From positions 11,842,001 to 11,906,000 of the forward strand of contig NC_003283.11 in NCBI RefSeq assembly GCF_000002985.6: a DNA stretch of 64,000 bases, in the 5' to 3' direction. Both the position numbers and the translations under genes were made by a program. Positions 49,812-63,500 of this stretch are shown here, in pieces. Position 1 is the stretch's first letter. The number at the start of each line of letters is the position of its first letter. The notes under the pieces were generated by a model. It saw nothing but the letters and a program-made list of their open reading frames with translations. It was not told the DNA's origin and did no database searches. Source of the stretch: Caenorhabditis elegans (lineage: Eukaryota > Nematoda > Chromadorea > Rhabditida > Rhabditidae).

Positions 49812-51451
49812 ATGAACAATTCGGAGGAAGTGTACAACTTTAGAACATGGCCCAATACAGTTGCTTCAATTTTAATGACTATTGTAATTTTTAAATTATT
49901 AATTTTTAATAAATTGAAGTGTGTTTTTAGAATGTCATTTTTGGAATTTTGTTGAGTAGTTCGATTGTCTTTATATATCTAGTTGATCATAATGAAAAAA
50001 CTTCCTTCAATTTAATGTGTGCAATGCGAGCTTTCAATAATATTATGGTTATGATTACTTCATTTGTTCTTGTCTACATTCCAACAACTATTTTGTGAGT
50101 TCTATTCTAATTTGGAGTTTTCTGAGCATTGTTACTTTCTGAGAATTGTAATTTCTGAGCATTGTAACATACTGGATTCTGACATCCAAAACCACAGCTT
50201 TTCACCTAACGAAAACTCAGCAACTATAGTTTTCGAACTTTGATTTTTTTTGAAAATGAACCCAAAAACTCAATTTTCATAACGAGAAATCTAAACACGG
50301 TCTCATTCAGTTTTGTTAAGCTGCTCAACAATTTTTAAACTAATGTTTTAATAAGTTTTTTTTTATTGTTAAATCGTCTTAAAAACATTTTTGGTACTTT
50401 TTTCTGAAGCCACACAATGAAATTAATTTATTTTCGATAGTTCGAAAGTTCAACAGAAATGAAAATGTTTTTCTGAGAAATCGTTAGTAATTTTGGTTTT
50501 CGATTCATTCAAATTAATTTATTCCAGGGGATACAACTTATTACCAGCATGGCTTGAATCCATTTTGATTTGTTCCAGCATCAATTTTTACATGTATAAT
50601 GAATTTCAAAGTATTTATATCTCGATAAATCGTTTCATTGCAATTTATTTTCCACATCATTATAATAAACTTTGTGGATATACTGCAACCGCTTTTATAA
50701 GTACCTTATTGTATGCTGATCGATTGCGTAACATTTCTATTGAAACTTATCTTCGAACTAGTAAGTGATTTGTGTTATATGACAAGTTCACATGCATGTG
50801 CTTTCAGGCAAACAACAATTTATAATATATTCTTCTCAATATTTAATGTTCTCTTCAATGGATGTTTCCGGTGGTGGAATCGTTATAATGGGTGCCCTAA
50901 TGTTTGGTATAGCGTTATTCGCCAATTTAATGACATTTATCAGAATATCGTTATTTTACTTGGTGAGTACGGTGATGGTAGTTTATTCAATTTTGTTTCT
51001 TTTTTTAGAAATCAAGTATGAGAGATAGTCGTGAAAGCCGAGGAAGTGTAAGGAAAAATATGAAACTATTCTTCCAAACTGTAATTCAAGATGTTTTATT
51101 TTTTATTGATAACTTGTTTACTTTCATTTTACTGTACGGTATCACATCATGTTGATTAAACCTTTACAAGAAAACAATTTTTCAGAACCTTGATCGAACA
51201 TCGTTTTTGGTATTTTATTTGTGCAACCTTTGTCTGGCAAACAATGCATGTAATTGATGGGTTAGAGTTTGAAATTTTGAACAACTAATATATACTTTGA
51301 CATTTTCAGATTTGTCATGATAATGTTCAACGACCGATTAAGTTTTCTGAAAATTACACTTTTTGCAAGTTCACCAACACAATTGAGTGTAGTAGAAGTT
51401 AGTTCGCAAAGATCACCGGCAAGAAGAGCACCAATAGTAATTGTGAGCTGA
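49812..51451 (+). CDS. Srx-type chemoreceptor (7TM GPCR)
   Basis: Seven exons join in phase to 321 aa, the normal Srx size: 49812-49883, 49931-50094, 50528-50760, 50808-50962, 51009-51133, 51186-51260 and 51310-51451. Family features are TM1-2 VIFGILLSSSIVFIYLVD then CAMRAFNNIMVM and FVLVYIPTTILGYNLLPAW; the TM3 end RFIAIYFPHHYNKLC; QYLMFSSMDVSGG before TM5; and the TM6-7 block KNMKLFFQTVIQDVLFFID, ICATFVWQTMHVIDG and MIMFNDRLSFLK. The TM4 to loop-2 stretch (YTATAFISTLLYADRL) is shorter than usual and lacks the expected Trp and loop Cys, so the receptor may be degenerating even though the frame is open. It probably acts in chemosensory neurons. Ligand unknown. Confidence 0.75.
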
Positions 51452-52449
51452 AAATAAATGTTGTTTATAGTATAGTCAAGATATTGGGATTATCGATAAT
51501 AAAATATTTTTGAGTGACCCGTCAAAACTATGTTTCTAAAGTTTCAGTGTGTTCAGAATATCACAAATTGTCGGTTTTTGAGAGCTTGCAAAGTTTTCGC
51601 CAATTGTTGAACGTTGTTTAGTAAATGTGGTTCCTAAAAAAAACGTTATTGCCGTTGCAAAAAAATAACGTTAAAGGTTTTTGGTAAATAACTACTCTCC
51701 ACCAGCTATTGAAATAACTAACTATAAATTTGAAAAACCAATCGAAAGTAGGATTAAAATATTGAAATAAGCAGTTAAGCAAAATTAGGAGCAGTAAAAT
51801 TTGGATCACATGTGGTGTTCCCAACAAATCATGGCGCTAATCAACTGTTTCGAAATATTGGTAGTTCGGCGATTATTCCTTTTTAACTATAGATAAAGTA
51901 CAGAAAGGTGATATTCTGAAAATGAGAGTTAACCCAAAAGATCATGGTGATTGCTTTGATAAACTGTAAAGTGTGTTTCCTAAATCAAAGACTTGCAACA
52001 GAAAGAGGATCAAAAAACGTTCAGAATTTTAATTTGAGTGCCTATAGGTTGTTAATCTGCGTGTCAATTCATGTTAGTATTTAAAGAACTTCCCTCAAAG
52101 TGTAAGTTTCTTCGGAATTTTCTAAACAAATTAAGCAAAGAACAAACAAAAACTGAAGGAACACGGAACTCATCTCGGTGTTCGATCAGTTACCTTCAAA
52201 TGTACAAGTGTAATAATTAATGTAGGTAAGGCAAAGAAAATTCAAAGGAAGTGAGGTTGAGACTAGAAAAAGGGCACGTTATTGGCTGCAGATTCCATGT
52301 CATCCATCGACGTCCTCACCCAATTATCGAATTATTATCTGGGCGACGCATCGAGGCAGGAACACAACTACAACACGTACCTCTCTTTCTTTTATTTTAT
52401 GACGATATTTGTTGTTTATCTCAGTTGAATTATGTGGACTCAATATTCA
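51452..52449. other. intergenic, Srx gene to Kunitz gene
   Basis: AT-rich spacer of 1 kb with no supported exon. A frame from 52251 overlaps the Kunitz gene start in another phase and is a shadow. Confidence 0.5.
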
Positions 52450-53562
52450 ATGTTGATAGTTTTGTGTCTTTTTTCTTTGAGCCATTCATGTCAGGATCCA
52501 CCAAACCGAGGACATACAAAGTGTGGAAAAGCTCAAAAATCAATCAAGGTTTGTGGAAAATGTTGTTCTCAAAAAAATATTCCATTTGTGGAATTAATTA
52601 GAACTGAATGAGACTAGGTAAATAAGTTTTAGTTATTTTTTCTCAACATTCAGAAGCTTCTGTAAATCTTATAGGTTCATTTGTCTATTTGTTCAATTTC
52701 AGTACTACTTTGACAAGAAGCTTGAAATGTGTCTTCCGTTTCTCTACTCTGGATGTGGTGGTAATACAAATCGTTTTGATGATTCCGAAATGTGCAATTT
52801 GAGATGCCGAGCAGGTTGAATTTTGAATTCTTGTAACTCATCTTATCCAAATTTTTGGCAGCAGATAAAGGCATATGCGGTGGTGGCTCAAAAGCACTGG
52901 CAAACTGTTCGAACAGAAACAAAACGTGCCCAAAAGGATCTAGATGCATCATAATGGCATTTGGACTTGGATTATGTTGTGATGAAAAAATTCAAGGTTA
53001 GTGTTTTAAGTATTATGACTTTTTATTCAGGTTAGAAAAATATATTTACCACATTTCTTGTCGAGCCAATTTGCGTCAAGCTTCCTAGTAGGGCTGAATG
53101 CAAGACTCATTTTTATTTTACAAGAAAGAATCTCACCATTCAATTGACATTCTATGTTAGAAAAATGAAAAATTGATTTATAATTTTTGTTATTTTCTGA
53201 AAACAGGGACTGATTTTTAGCCCAACATCAAATCCACACAATACACTTTTAAATTTCATCACTTTTTTAGAAGCATGGCGACAAGAAAATCATCCAGTTT
53301 GTAATATTCCAAATCATGAAGTCGTCACTGAAACAGCTTGGTACGGGGAACAAGAACTTCTTGGAAGGCACTGTGGCCACAAGTAGGGTTTTCAGTATTC
53401 TTTTAAACAGTGAACTTTGCTAATTTTCCCCGAATCTCAAAATCTCAGTGAAAAAAAAACAACACGAACATATTCAGATTCTGTCCGATTGGCTCAAAAT
53501 GTGTTGAAGGCAGATGGCTGGCCCATTGCTGCAGACCGATCATAAAAGCCGCTAATTCATAG
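52450..53562 (+). CDS. secreted Kunitz / cysteine-rich protein
   Basis: Five exons (52450-52548, 52703-52814, 52862-52996, 53271-53382, 53478-53562) join in phase to 180 aa. Residues 1-13 (MLIVLCLFSLSHS) are a short signal peptide, so the product is secreted. A single Kunitz domain starts at once: CQDPPNRGHTKCGKAQ, then YYFDKKLEMC, SGCGGNTNRF and EMCNLRC, giving all six cysteines. The residue after the second Cys (usual P1) is Gly rather than Lys or Arg, so classical trypsin inhibition is doubtful. Two further Cys-rich modules follow, each of the type C..C..(C)PxGSxC....CC (NKTCPKGSRC..LCC; KFCPIGSKC..AHCC), like worm lustrin-type repeats found with Kunitz domains. The third-exon acceptor could be three bases later. 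Confidence 0.75.
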
Positions 53563-56500
53563 ATTCGTGGCGTCCCGGAGAGTTCATTTTTATGTGTTGC
53601 TCTTCGCGCCCCTCTCCTCCCTTTGGCTTGATTTTCACGAATTTTTGTGAACTCTATATTTTTTTTCTAAACGTCTCTTGTTTGCAAATGTGATTTATAT
53701 TTTTCGGGTCATTCTATTTCTCAATCGAATCAATCATTCATACACAATCAACACCGAATCAAAGAGAAAGTGTTGCACGTGTATGCGAAAATTTTGGAGA
53801 TTGTTTTTCTATGGAAGTGATTATTGTGAATGGTCCGCCGACATCTACCAAAATGTGAAAATAATGCATACACGTGCCCAACTTTCTTTATTTGATTCGA
53901 GTGTAGCTTATTCAATATTTTTGTTTTTCTAATACAAACAAATCATCTAAACCTACCAATAAAACTTTTGAAGTATTTAATTTGTGTTTGAAAATATCGT
54001 TTGAAACTACTCGGTACTTTAGAGCAACTTCCTGCCAAAATTTGGCAACTGCCACCTGGCAACTTAATAAATGTTTCTCAAAATTTGGAAACGGGTAATT
54101 TCCAAAAATTGGTACTTCCATGTGGTAGAAAACGTGAAATCTCTACCTACAGTTTTGTGCACGTTTGTATCACAATGCATCCAGAATATACCGTATATCC
54201 TCTATTAGTTTTGCACCCCTTTGCTCAACTTTGGCAGCTCATATCTCAGTAGTCGTTTGTTCTAAAGAAAAGTTGTCTACTGATAAAATATTTGTTAGAT
54301 GTTTTTCTATAGTATGTAGTTTGTTAATTATTTATATGTTCAAAACAAAATGAGATATGAGCTGTCAAAGTTGAGCAAAGGGGTGCAAAACTAATAGAGG
54401 ATATACGGTAAACGTTTCTCATATCTGGTGAGTACACGAATGGTCAGCGAATCCCTACTTTTTTTGGCATCTGGAAACCATGAAAATACGTCGTTTTAAT
54501 ATTGCAACTACACAAAAATGTTATGATGCATTTCCATATGTGACGTCAGATTACCAAATTCAAGTATTCCCACGATTCTCAGAGGTCAATCTAGAGTTTG
54601 TAGTTTGACCTACAGGAGGGTCCATTCGACTGCCATTGTAGTCTAGTCCGCAAATTTGCGTCACTGTGCTGGTGGAGAGCGGGAAACGGGAGAGGTGAGA
54701 GGGAGAACACCCTTTTTTCTCCCGCGTAGAAGACCTTTTTGAAACACAGCCCAGTGTCGAGTCCGTAAACACCGGCACGCTCAAGTGAACGTTTTTTATC
54801 AAGGCCGCGTTTTTCGAATAACATTTCTCAATAGTTTGTGGTTTTATTAAATGGGTTTCACGTTTTACTATAATAAATAATTTTACTTTCAAAATAAAAT
54901 TGATGACCATAAATAGTAATTTCTGGTTTTTTTTCAATCTTCGACTTCCGATTCTTTGTAAGTTACGGTTTAAATCTGTTCATGTAAGCTTATATCTTTT
55001 GTAGATCTATAAATGATTTGTTTTAAATCTATAAGATTTAAAATACACAGTTATATTTTACGTGTTTGACAGCAATATTAGCTTTAAAATGAACCTAATT
55101 AGATCTAGAAACCGATACTTGTGCTTTCCATGCAGAATTTGAAGAACGAAGTGTTTCTAGTTTCTTCTCGTAATGAAATTTACATGGGATTTTTCACTAC
55201 CCCTGTAAAATTGATTCTTATTTTATCACTCAACTTGTTTTTGAAATTTTGTTTCCCACCTCTTGTAAATTTGAAATTCTATGTATCTAACGGGCAATGT
55301 CCTTGGGAATGTGTGCACGTGGTATCTTAGACAACATAGGTGTTCTTTTTATAATCTAGACAGTGTTCCTTCTAGAGTAATTCATACTTCACTAGTTGTT
55401 CTGTTTATAATATACTGATATACCAAGTGATGGTGACACAGTTTTTAGAGATAATCGACGCTTATTCATCAGTTAAATTTCTGAAATATGTAAATCTGCG
55501 CTGCGCAACATAAACCCTTTTCGATGAAACAAACCCTACAGTGTCTACTTTAATTTATGCGATTTTTCTTCCGGTCCTTCATTCCTTCAGTTTCCGACAT
55601 TTGTAGCACATCTGGCGACGATTCATACCGACCCTGTAGCACTTTTTTGTTCAATGTGTTCGGCACAAGGTTATGCGCACTTCGCCTCTTTCTCCTATTC
55701 GCTAATACTAAACGAAACTTATCGCATTTACATTCTCACACTTCCACTTTTCAAAAAAGTAAAGAATACTACTTGTAAGGTGGTAGTGGACGACTGTCGG
55801 TGTCGGTTTTGTCGAGATTTCGTCTTTCATTCGACTGATCGGACAACTAGATACACTGAATTAGGTGGTGAAAGAAACTTTTCTTTTGAAAAAGGAGAGA
55901 CCTACGTTTTTCTTGTCCGTTTCATTTCACTGCCTTCTGCCAAAATATGTGTGTTTTCTCACTGTTTTATCATCCTTTCAAAGTCTTGATTTTTTGGCTC
56001 GCAGTTTTTATGGTTGTCGTGGAATTGTTTGGTTCTCTGTTCCTCTTTGCCACAAAAAGTTTGTTGACTGTAGGTTAAAATTCAGTACTCTTTTAAAGAT
56101 TTTTTTTACTGTAAACTACACGATTGTGAAAGAAACTTAGTCGTATTTTGTCAGCTTCAGATTTCGGCAAATGTTTGAGTCGGGAGTACAGCTCTGTTTA
56201 TCTACATTTCCATTCTCTTTTCAAAAGTTGTTTCCCAAAACACCTGTCGACCTGTTACCCGTCCATAAATCATGCCAATATCATTGTCAATATGACGGCG
56301 TTTATGGTCAAGTATACCTCAACGAAATGCGTCAACTCTGACGCATCCGTGTTGACAGACGAACTCAACTCATCATAAGTACACAAATGGAAACGTATAC
56401 ACGCGTTGAATGAATAGATTGAATTCCTAGAAATGGGTGTGTTTTTTCCTTGAAGAATTGATCCATATGCGTTGTCGAAAAGTTGTTCTAAAATAATTTT

Positions 56501-57563
56501 CTGAATAACTAGAAGTTTTACAGTAATTAAAGTTTTTCGTTTGTTCAGAGATACTTAGTATTCTTAAGTTGCCTGTGCATATTCCTGTCATGCCTGTTTA
56601 AAGTAACTCCAGTGGGATTAACTATCAGAAACTCTCCCTAAAATAATATACGAATATCATAATAAGACTTTTATTTGAAAAAGTTTTTTGTAGGCAAACA
56701 CCAAAATAACTAAATGTCCTCCACTCATAATTTTTGAAGTAGTCCGAAACATTTTAATATTCTCATATTTGGATTATGTTTTAAGCATTTTATAGGTCCA
56801 AAAATGAGGCATTGTTTTAAACATTTCCAAAAACCGACATTTTCGAAAATTGGCAATTTGCCAAAACTTTGAACAAGAACATGTATGATGTCTTTTTCTA
56901 GAAGTCAACAAATATTGTCAACAATAAACAAGAAATCATAAAAAACTATAATAATAAGTGGGCTGCTCATGGATAAGAACAAAAAGCGGTGTTCTTCCTG
57001 GCTCTTGAAACAGACATGTTTGAACTCAAGTGCCCCACTGTGGCGGTCAGCTATTTTTGTGTTTGTCAATTTCCGCCACCGGAATCCTCGATTTCTCGCC
57101 CATTTCGGCCACCACTCAATTGTTGCCGCCGCTGAACATTCCTTCCGTTCTTTTCCCGTCAGGCGAATACACATATTCGATACTTTTTATCCATCGCGCC
57201 GATCGATGGATGTCTTCTAATCGTCTCCGACACTTTCTCCGTTACTTCTTTCTCTCTCTCATCATATTCGGATAGTATTGTATAGAGAGACTCGGCAAAG
57301 GATAAACGAACGCCGGACGTCGTTGCAATTGAACACAGAAGAGATAAAGATTATATAAGAAGTTACCTTCTGAAGACTGAGGAGGAACCACCACGGCTAC
57401 TGTCCGAGTGTCGCCGTGTTTCCTTGACCCTTTTTCTCCATATCTGACAAGAATCGAACACGGATTGTCAAGACTGTTCATAACGGAGGAAATACTACCA
57501 CTTACTATTTTTCGACTTTGCTATATACATAATATATTCTTGCTAATATTGTGAAGCTTTATC
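53563..57563. other. 4 kb intergenic region upstream of sma-1
   Basis: No gene was recognised. A palindromic element lies at 54189-54410. A GC-richer stretch at 54590-54800 resembles a dispersed repeat. From about 55550 to 56400 and 57000 to 57560 the plus strand is CT- and CG-rich, as in worm promoters and outrons; this probably belongs to sma-1. Open frames at 55557-56378 are T-rich chance frames. Confidence 0.5.
54189..54410. repeat. palindromic MITE-like element, 60-bp arms
   Basis: The left end TACCGTATATCCTCTATTAG then TTTTGCACCCCTTTGCTCAA returns inverted at the right as TTGAGCAAAGGGGTGCAAAA then CTAATAGAGGATATACGGTA. The arms are about 60 bp with very few mismatches, around a 100-bp AT-rich centre. 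It starts and ends with TA, as in Tc1/mariner-type insertions. Confidence 0.75.
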
Positions 57564-60500
57564 ATGTCGTATGTGTCGTTCGCGGCAAGCTACTCGCCTG
57601 GAGAAGGCAAAACAGTTCGAAATCTCAATGGTATGTGCTCTTTCATTTTAAATTCTTTGTAATAAGTTTTTCAAAAAAATTCTGAAATTATTAATTTGAT
57701 TTTGGGCACATCAAAGTAGGTGCAAATTAGTTTCTGCAAACAAATTTTCTAAATTTTTATATTTGTGTTAAGTAGTCTTCTAAATTTTGGCGCTTGAATA
57801 TATAATAGATCGAAGTAAAAAATTGTATGAATATTGCTAATTTTGGTGTTGTTGTGTTATATGCATTCTTGCACATTCTCACAGTCTGCTGCATTCCTTT
57901 CTCTCTTTATTTCTTCGTTCTCTCTATATGGAAGTGGCGAGAGGGTAAATATGCAACACTGCATACCATCAGTAGAGCGTCCATAGAGCCGTGAAGGAAA
58001 AGGGCACAGTGATAGGTGGTAGTGTTGAAGTGTCAATACAATTTAGTACTTTTTCTCTTTCCACATATTTTTGTCGCTATTCTAAAGTGAATCATTGTCC
58101 TCTGTGTCATTTCGATTTGCAATTTACCAAGTATGAGATATTTATGTATCTGTCTTATTGGGATCTCTATGCTGTGACAGATTGCTTCACTAAAATAAAC
58201 AAAGTTCCAATAGCATTCCCTCCGTTGTCTAATCCATTTTCTGTTCTCACTTTTTGCCCCCTGGGTTCGTCTTTACTAATGAGTTCAGCAACCATCCCGC
58301 GGAGCACATTTCAGTGACTCATTCTTCTTTTTCGCAGTGATAAGACGCTGTTATCAGATGTAATAAACACGGGGAACGCCCCCACCTCCACAATATACCT
58401 TACTTTTAAAATTTTGAAAATTTTCGTGACGTTTCGAACTTTCTCTGCTTTTTTACTTGAAATTTAATCTGTCAATGTTTTTTGCTGGACATTTATAGCG
58501 ATTGCTAAACACGTCTCTTTTTTGTTTAATTGCAGAATAGTTCCAACATTTTCTCAGAAAAAATTTCATTCGAAAAGCTTTCCAATTATTCCATTTTCTT
58601 TTTTGTAAGCCTTTTCTGATTCCAGTTAAATATTACTAACTTTGTTTGTGTCGCGTCGTCGTACGACATCCGACGTACAAATTCTTAATAAGTCATATTT
58701 CACGTGAACATTATTACGTGAACTTTGCCCACACACACAGAAAATAGTCGCACACATAGGAATGCCACGTGTACCACGTGTGCCACTCTTTCACTGTTTA
58801 TGTTCGGCGAAACATTTCTTTATTTCAAAAATCTTTCACTTTTCTTGAAAGTATTTTGTTGCTGGATACAATTTCCCGTTTTAATTGTAAGTTAGGTTCA
58901 AACTTTTTCTCTGAAAAACGATGTGATTCCAAATATTAATAATCTTTGTCTTTTTTGTGCCACGTGGGCGTCTCTGTTGCATATCATTTTGATCATTATT
59001 CTCTTCAGAAATGTATATATAACTTGTCTTTCTTTTTTCTCTATCTATTAGTCACTTAACTACTCAAGAAACTTTCAAATTTATCAACTAAAATGTATAT
59101 TTTTCAGACAAGGTAGAAGGGTATCGCAAGGAGATTGCCCCAAGTCGCGAAAACGTTGACTTCGATCACTTGCGAAGAACACCTAGAGATCCTTTACCGG
59201 AGAACGACTATCAGGCGACGAGCAGTACTGGATTATCGAGTGGGGAAGTAAAACCCTACCAGTACCGCGACTATCACCAACATCAGAAGCACGAGTATTA
59301 CGGCGAAGGAGTGAACGACGGTGTATCTGAAGACAACGTTGAAGACAAAATGAGAAAATACGAAATGCAGGCAAGTTTATATTTATGAACTAGACAGGCT
59401 TTTTAAAGTAGCATCAACCTGTAGATCGAAAATGAATGTTTAAACCTATTATGATTGGATTTTAAGATAATCCGATTACGCGTTTGAAACATAAATCCCA
59501 ATTTTGCCAATAGTCAAGCCAACACATCTAATATTTTTGTCAGATTGTAGTAGTTGTTTATATTTGCTCTAAAAGTCATGCCGAAAAAGTTAATTTATTC
59601 AATATCTATGAAATCAACAGCTTCATCTCCAACCCCAAGTGTTAGAACATTACCTGAAGAACAGGTAGTTGCTGTTTTTTTGTTTTATAAATTGTTCATG
59701 ACTCATGAACATTTGGAGATCATTCATTTTCTTAAAGTAGTCAGCTGACGTGCTCTCATACACTCTATGTTATTTCTGTTTATCATTAAGGTCGGCAAGC
59801 GTCTCTCCCGGTTAGGAAGGCTATGCTGTCAAAACGGAAAGACGCTGAGCTAGTAAATATTTGTTTTTCCTTATATGTAACAATTTTGGTTCCGTAATAT
59901 TATTCTGGAAAGTTTTAAAGATCCGAAAAAAAACTGAGAACGTTTAGAAATATTTAACAGTTCAATTAGCATCAAGTTCATAATGATTTTTTCAGGTTCG
60001 TGTTCCAACAAGTGGTGCACCACCAGTTCGCGCAGATGCCAATGGAACAGATCAAGACGAGTTCAATAATGAGACACTGTACTTTGAAAGATCACGCATT
60101 CGGACACTGCAGGACGAACGTGTGCACATTCAGAAGAAGACGTTCACAAAATGGTGCAACTCCTTTCTTAATCGGGTAAGTTGTGATAACAACTGATTGG
60201 AGTATTTGATTCTATAACGGCGGTCATCGTTAACACGAGAGTGAATAAGAGAGACGGGTAGAATTAGAGGGAATAGGTGAGGGAGAAAGGTTCAATTAGT
60301 CGGAAGAATTGTTTACGGAAAGAGAAGAGGATAATGCAACGGGAAAGTAATGCGGACCAAGATGACCTTGCAAATTCCCTTATCTTTATCTGGAGATCAG
60401 TTTGCATGCAAGAACGAAAGGAATGTTCGGATGAAAACCAATGAAATCAACTGAATTCATTCGTTGCATATGGGGTAGAACCAGTGCGGAATTTGTCAAA

Positions 60501-63500
60501 ATACACTTGATATAGTCTAAAAGAATATATTAACGTAATTAGAAATTATAAATGTTTTTTTAGAGTTGTAATTTTCAATCTTAGCAAAATGGCAACATTT
60601 TGCAAAGTTTGGGGTTGAAAAAATATAATTTGAAGATTGGTATTTGAAATCTTATCATAGTTAATCACAAGGGTAATTATAAATATTTGAAAAAATAAGA
60701 ATATAAATTTTAACTTCCAAAACTGTGACTTGGTATTAATATAAGTTTAGGAATTAAAACCATATAAGCACAACAATTTTTCAGGCAAGTTTGGAGATTG
60801 TTGACCTTTTCGAAGATGTCGGCGATGGTATTATGCTCATGAAACTTCTTGAAATCATTTCCGGAGACAAACTCGGAAAACCGAATCGTGGCCGAATGCG
60901 TGTGCAGAAAGTGGAAAATTTGAACAAAGTTCTTGACTTCTTGAAGAAAAAGAAAATCCAATTGGAAAATATTGGAGCCGAAGACATTCTTGACAGAAAC
61001 GAGCGACTTATTTTGGGTCTCATCTGGACGATTATCCTCCGATTCCAGATTGACACTATTGTCATTGAAGTGAGTTTAGAGAAGCCATTGTTTGTTTTAG
61101 TTTAAATTTTTCAGGATGAGGAGGAGCGTGGAGAGCGAAAACATGCCAAAGATGCCTTGCTGTTGTGGTGTCAGAGAAAAACAGCTGGATATCCAAATGT
61201 TCGCATCGAAAACTTCACTACAAGTTGGCGCAATGGATTGGCTTTCAATGCACTTATCCATTCGCACCGTCCGGATCTTGTCGATTTCAATCGTCTCAAT
61301 CCAAACGAGCATGTGGATAATCTGAATCATGCGTTTGATGTGGCTGAAAAGAAGCTTGAGATTGCACGTCTTCTTGATGCTGAAGATGTTGACGTTACCA
61401 GGCCTGACGAGAAGTCAATCATTACATATGTTTCCTTGTACTATCATCATTTTGCAAAGCAAAAGACTGAGATGACAGGAGCTCGACGTATTGCTAATGT
61501 AAGTGTTTATAAGTTCATGAAAAAAATTAACAAATTGTTTTCAGATTGTCGGAAAACTTATGGTTTCGGAAACCATGGAAGATGATTATGAACATATTGC
61601 TTCTGAGCTTCTCAATTGGATTCGTGTTACTATCAAGACATTGGAATCACGTCGTTTCCCAAACTCTCTTAATGGAATGCGCGAGGAACATGCCAAATTC
61701 AACCAATTCCGAACAAGTGAGAAACCACCAAAGTACAAGGAGAAGGGAGAACTCGAAGCTCTGTTCTTCACAATCCAGACTAAAAGAAAAGCGATGAGCA
61801 GAAAACAATATCAACCACCACAAGGACTGTTCATGCACGATATCGAGTCTGCTTGGGCACAATTGGATTATGCCGAAAATGAGAGACAAGTTGCTATCAT
61901 TGCCGAGCTTCAAAGACAGGAAAAGTTGGAACAACTTGCTCAACGATTCCACAAGAAGGCCAAGTTGAGAGACAGTTGGCTCAGATCAGTTCAAGTGGTT
62001 CTTGAAGAGATGGAACACGGTCGCAGTGCATCACAGGTTGAAAAGACGTTGAAGAAGCAACAAGCAATTTCCACTGATATTTTGGCTCGTGAAGATCGCT
62101 TCAAGATGTTGACAGCAATGTGCAATGAGTTGTGTACTGAAAAGTACCACGAATCTGACAAGGTTCGAGGAATGGAACGAGAAATTATTGACCGATGGAC
62201 TCAGTTGCTGACTTTATTGGAACAACGTAAGAGAGCTCTCATGAGTCTGAATGATCTGATGTCGTTGCTTCGTGATATCGACACCCTTTCAAATGAGCTT
62301 TATTCTTTGGAACCAGCTGTCAGGAACCGTGATGTTGGAAAACATTTGATTGGTGTTGAAGATCTTCTTGGAAAACATGATCTTCTTGATGCTCAAATCA
62401 ATGCTCATGGAAGTCTTCTTTCCAAACTATCTCAATCTGCCAACAACTACATTCGGCACAAGGAAGAGCAATTTGATGTATTGCAAAGAAAACTGGATGA
62501 AGTCACTGCTCAGTACAATACTCTCGTTGAGTTGTGCCGTTCTCGTCGTCTCGGTTTGGAACGTGCTCGTTCACTCTTCCAGTTTGTACAAGATCACGAA
62601 GAAGAGATGGCTTGGCTTGCAGAAAAAGAGAAACTCTGCACAACTGCATTGAACTCAGGAGACATCTCAGCTGTTCCACAAACTACTCTTCTTTACAAAA
62701 ACGTTGAGATGGAAATGCAAACTCATTGGGCTCGAAGCAAAGGAATGATTGCTGGTGGAGAGAGACTTGTTCAGAATGGACAGTCAAAAGAAGACATCCA
62801 ACGCAGACTGACTCAAATGAACCACAGATGGGAACGCCTTAGGGTTGCTGTTGATGCTCTCGGAAACTGGTTGTCAGAAGCTCGTCATGCTCAACAATAC
62901 TTCCAAGATGCCAATGAAGCCGAATCATGGATCCGTGAGAAAATGCCGCTTGTCAAGTCTGACGATTTGGGACGTGATGAAGGTGCTGCAGAGTCACTTC
63001 TTCAACGACATGCTCGACTCGAGGAAGAGATCCGTGCTTATAAGTGAGTTTTTGGTTTGATAAAATCTCAAGAATTTTTTTATTTTTGCAGGAGTGACAT
63101 CAGTCGACTCGAGGAGATGCAAAGTCAGCTAGCAAACAGTGCGTTCCACACTGCTACTACCAGTCAATCCGTACAAGAAACTGAAGAAGTCAATGTCCCA
63201 CAAGTTGAGATGTCGTACAACTATGAAGGAAATGGAATGCGTGTTTCTAAGGGAGAAGTGTTGGCCCTTCTTGAAAAATCAACCCCTGAATGGTGGAGAG
63301 CTTTGAAACGAGATGGAACAGAAGGTTACGTTCCCGCTAACTATTGTAAGATCGTTCCTGGAGAGACTGTAACTGTCACGCAGACCACTCAAAAAACGAC
63401 AACTACTTTGGAAGGTAATGAGACAAAAAGCTCAGTCGTCGCCGATAGACAGCATAAAATCTCCAATGATTATCGTGAGCTGAAGAGGTTGGCTGATGTA

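Noticed and set aside
50690-50880. Apparent frameshift in the Srx gene that would make it a pseudogene
   Set aside because: A 47-bp intron (50761-50807, GTAAGT..TTTCAG) restores frame in phase 1, so no frameshift is needed.
55557-56378. Several overlapping plus-strand frames of 70-110 codons
   Set aside because: They are Phe/Ser/Leu-rich readings of a CT-rich promoter-like region, overlap one another in different phases and have no domain.
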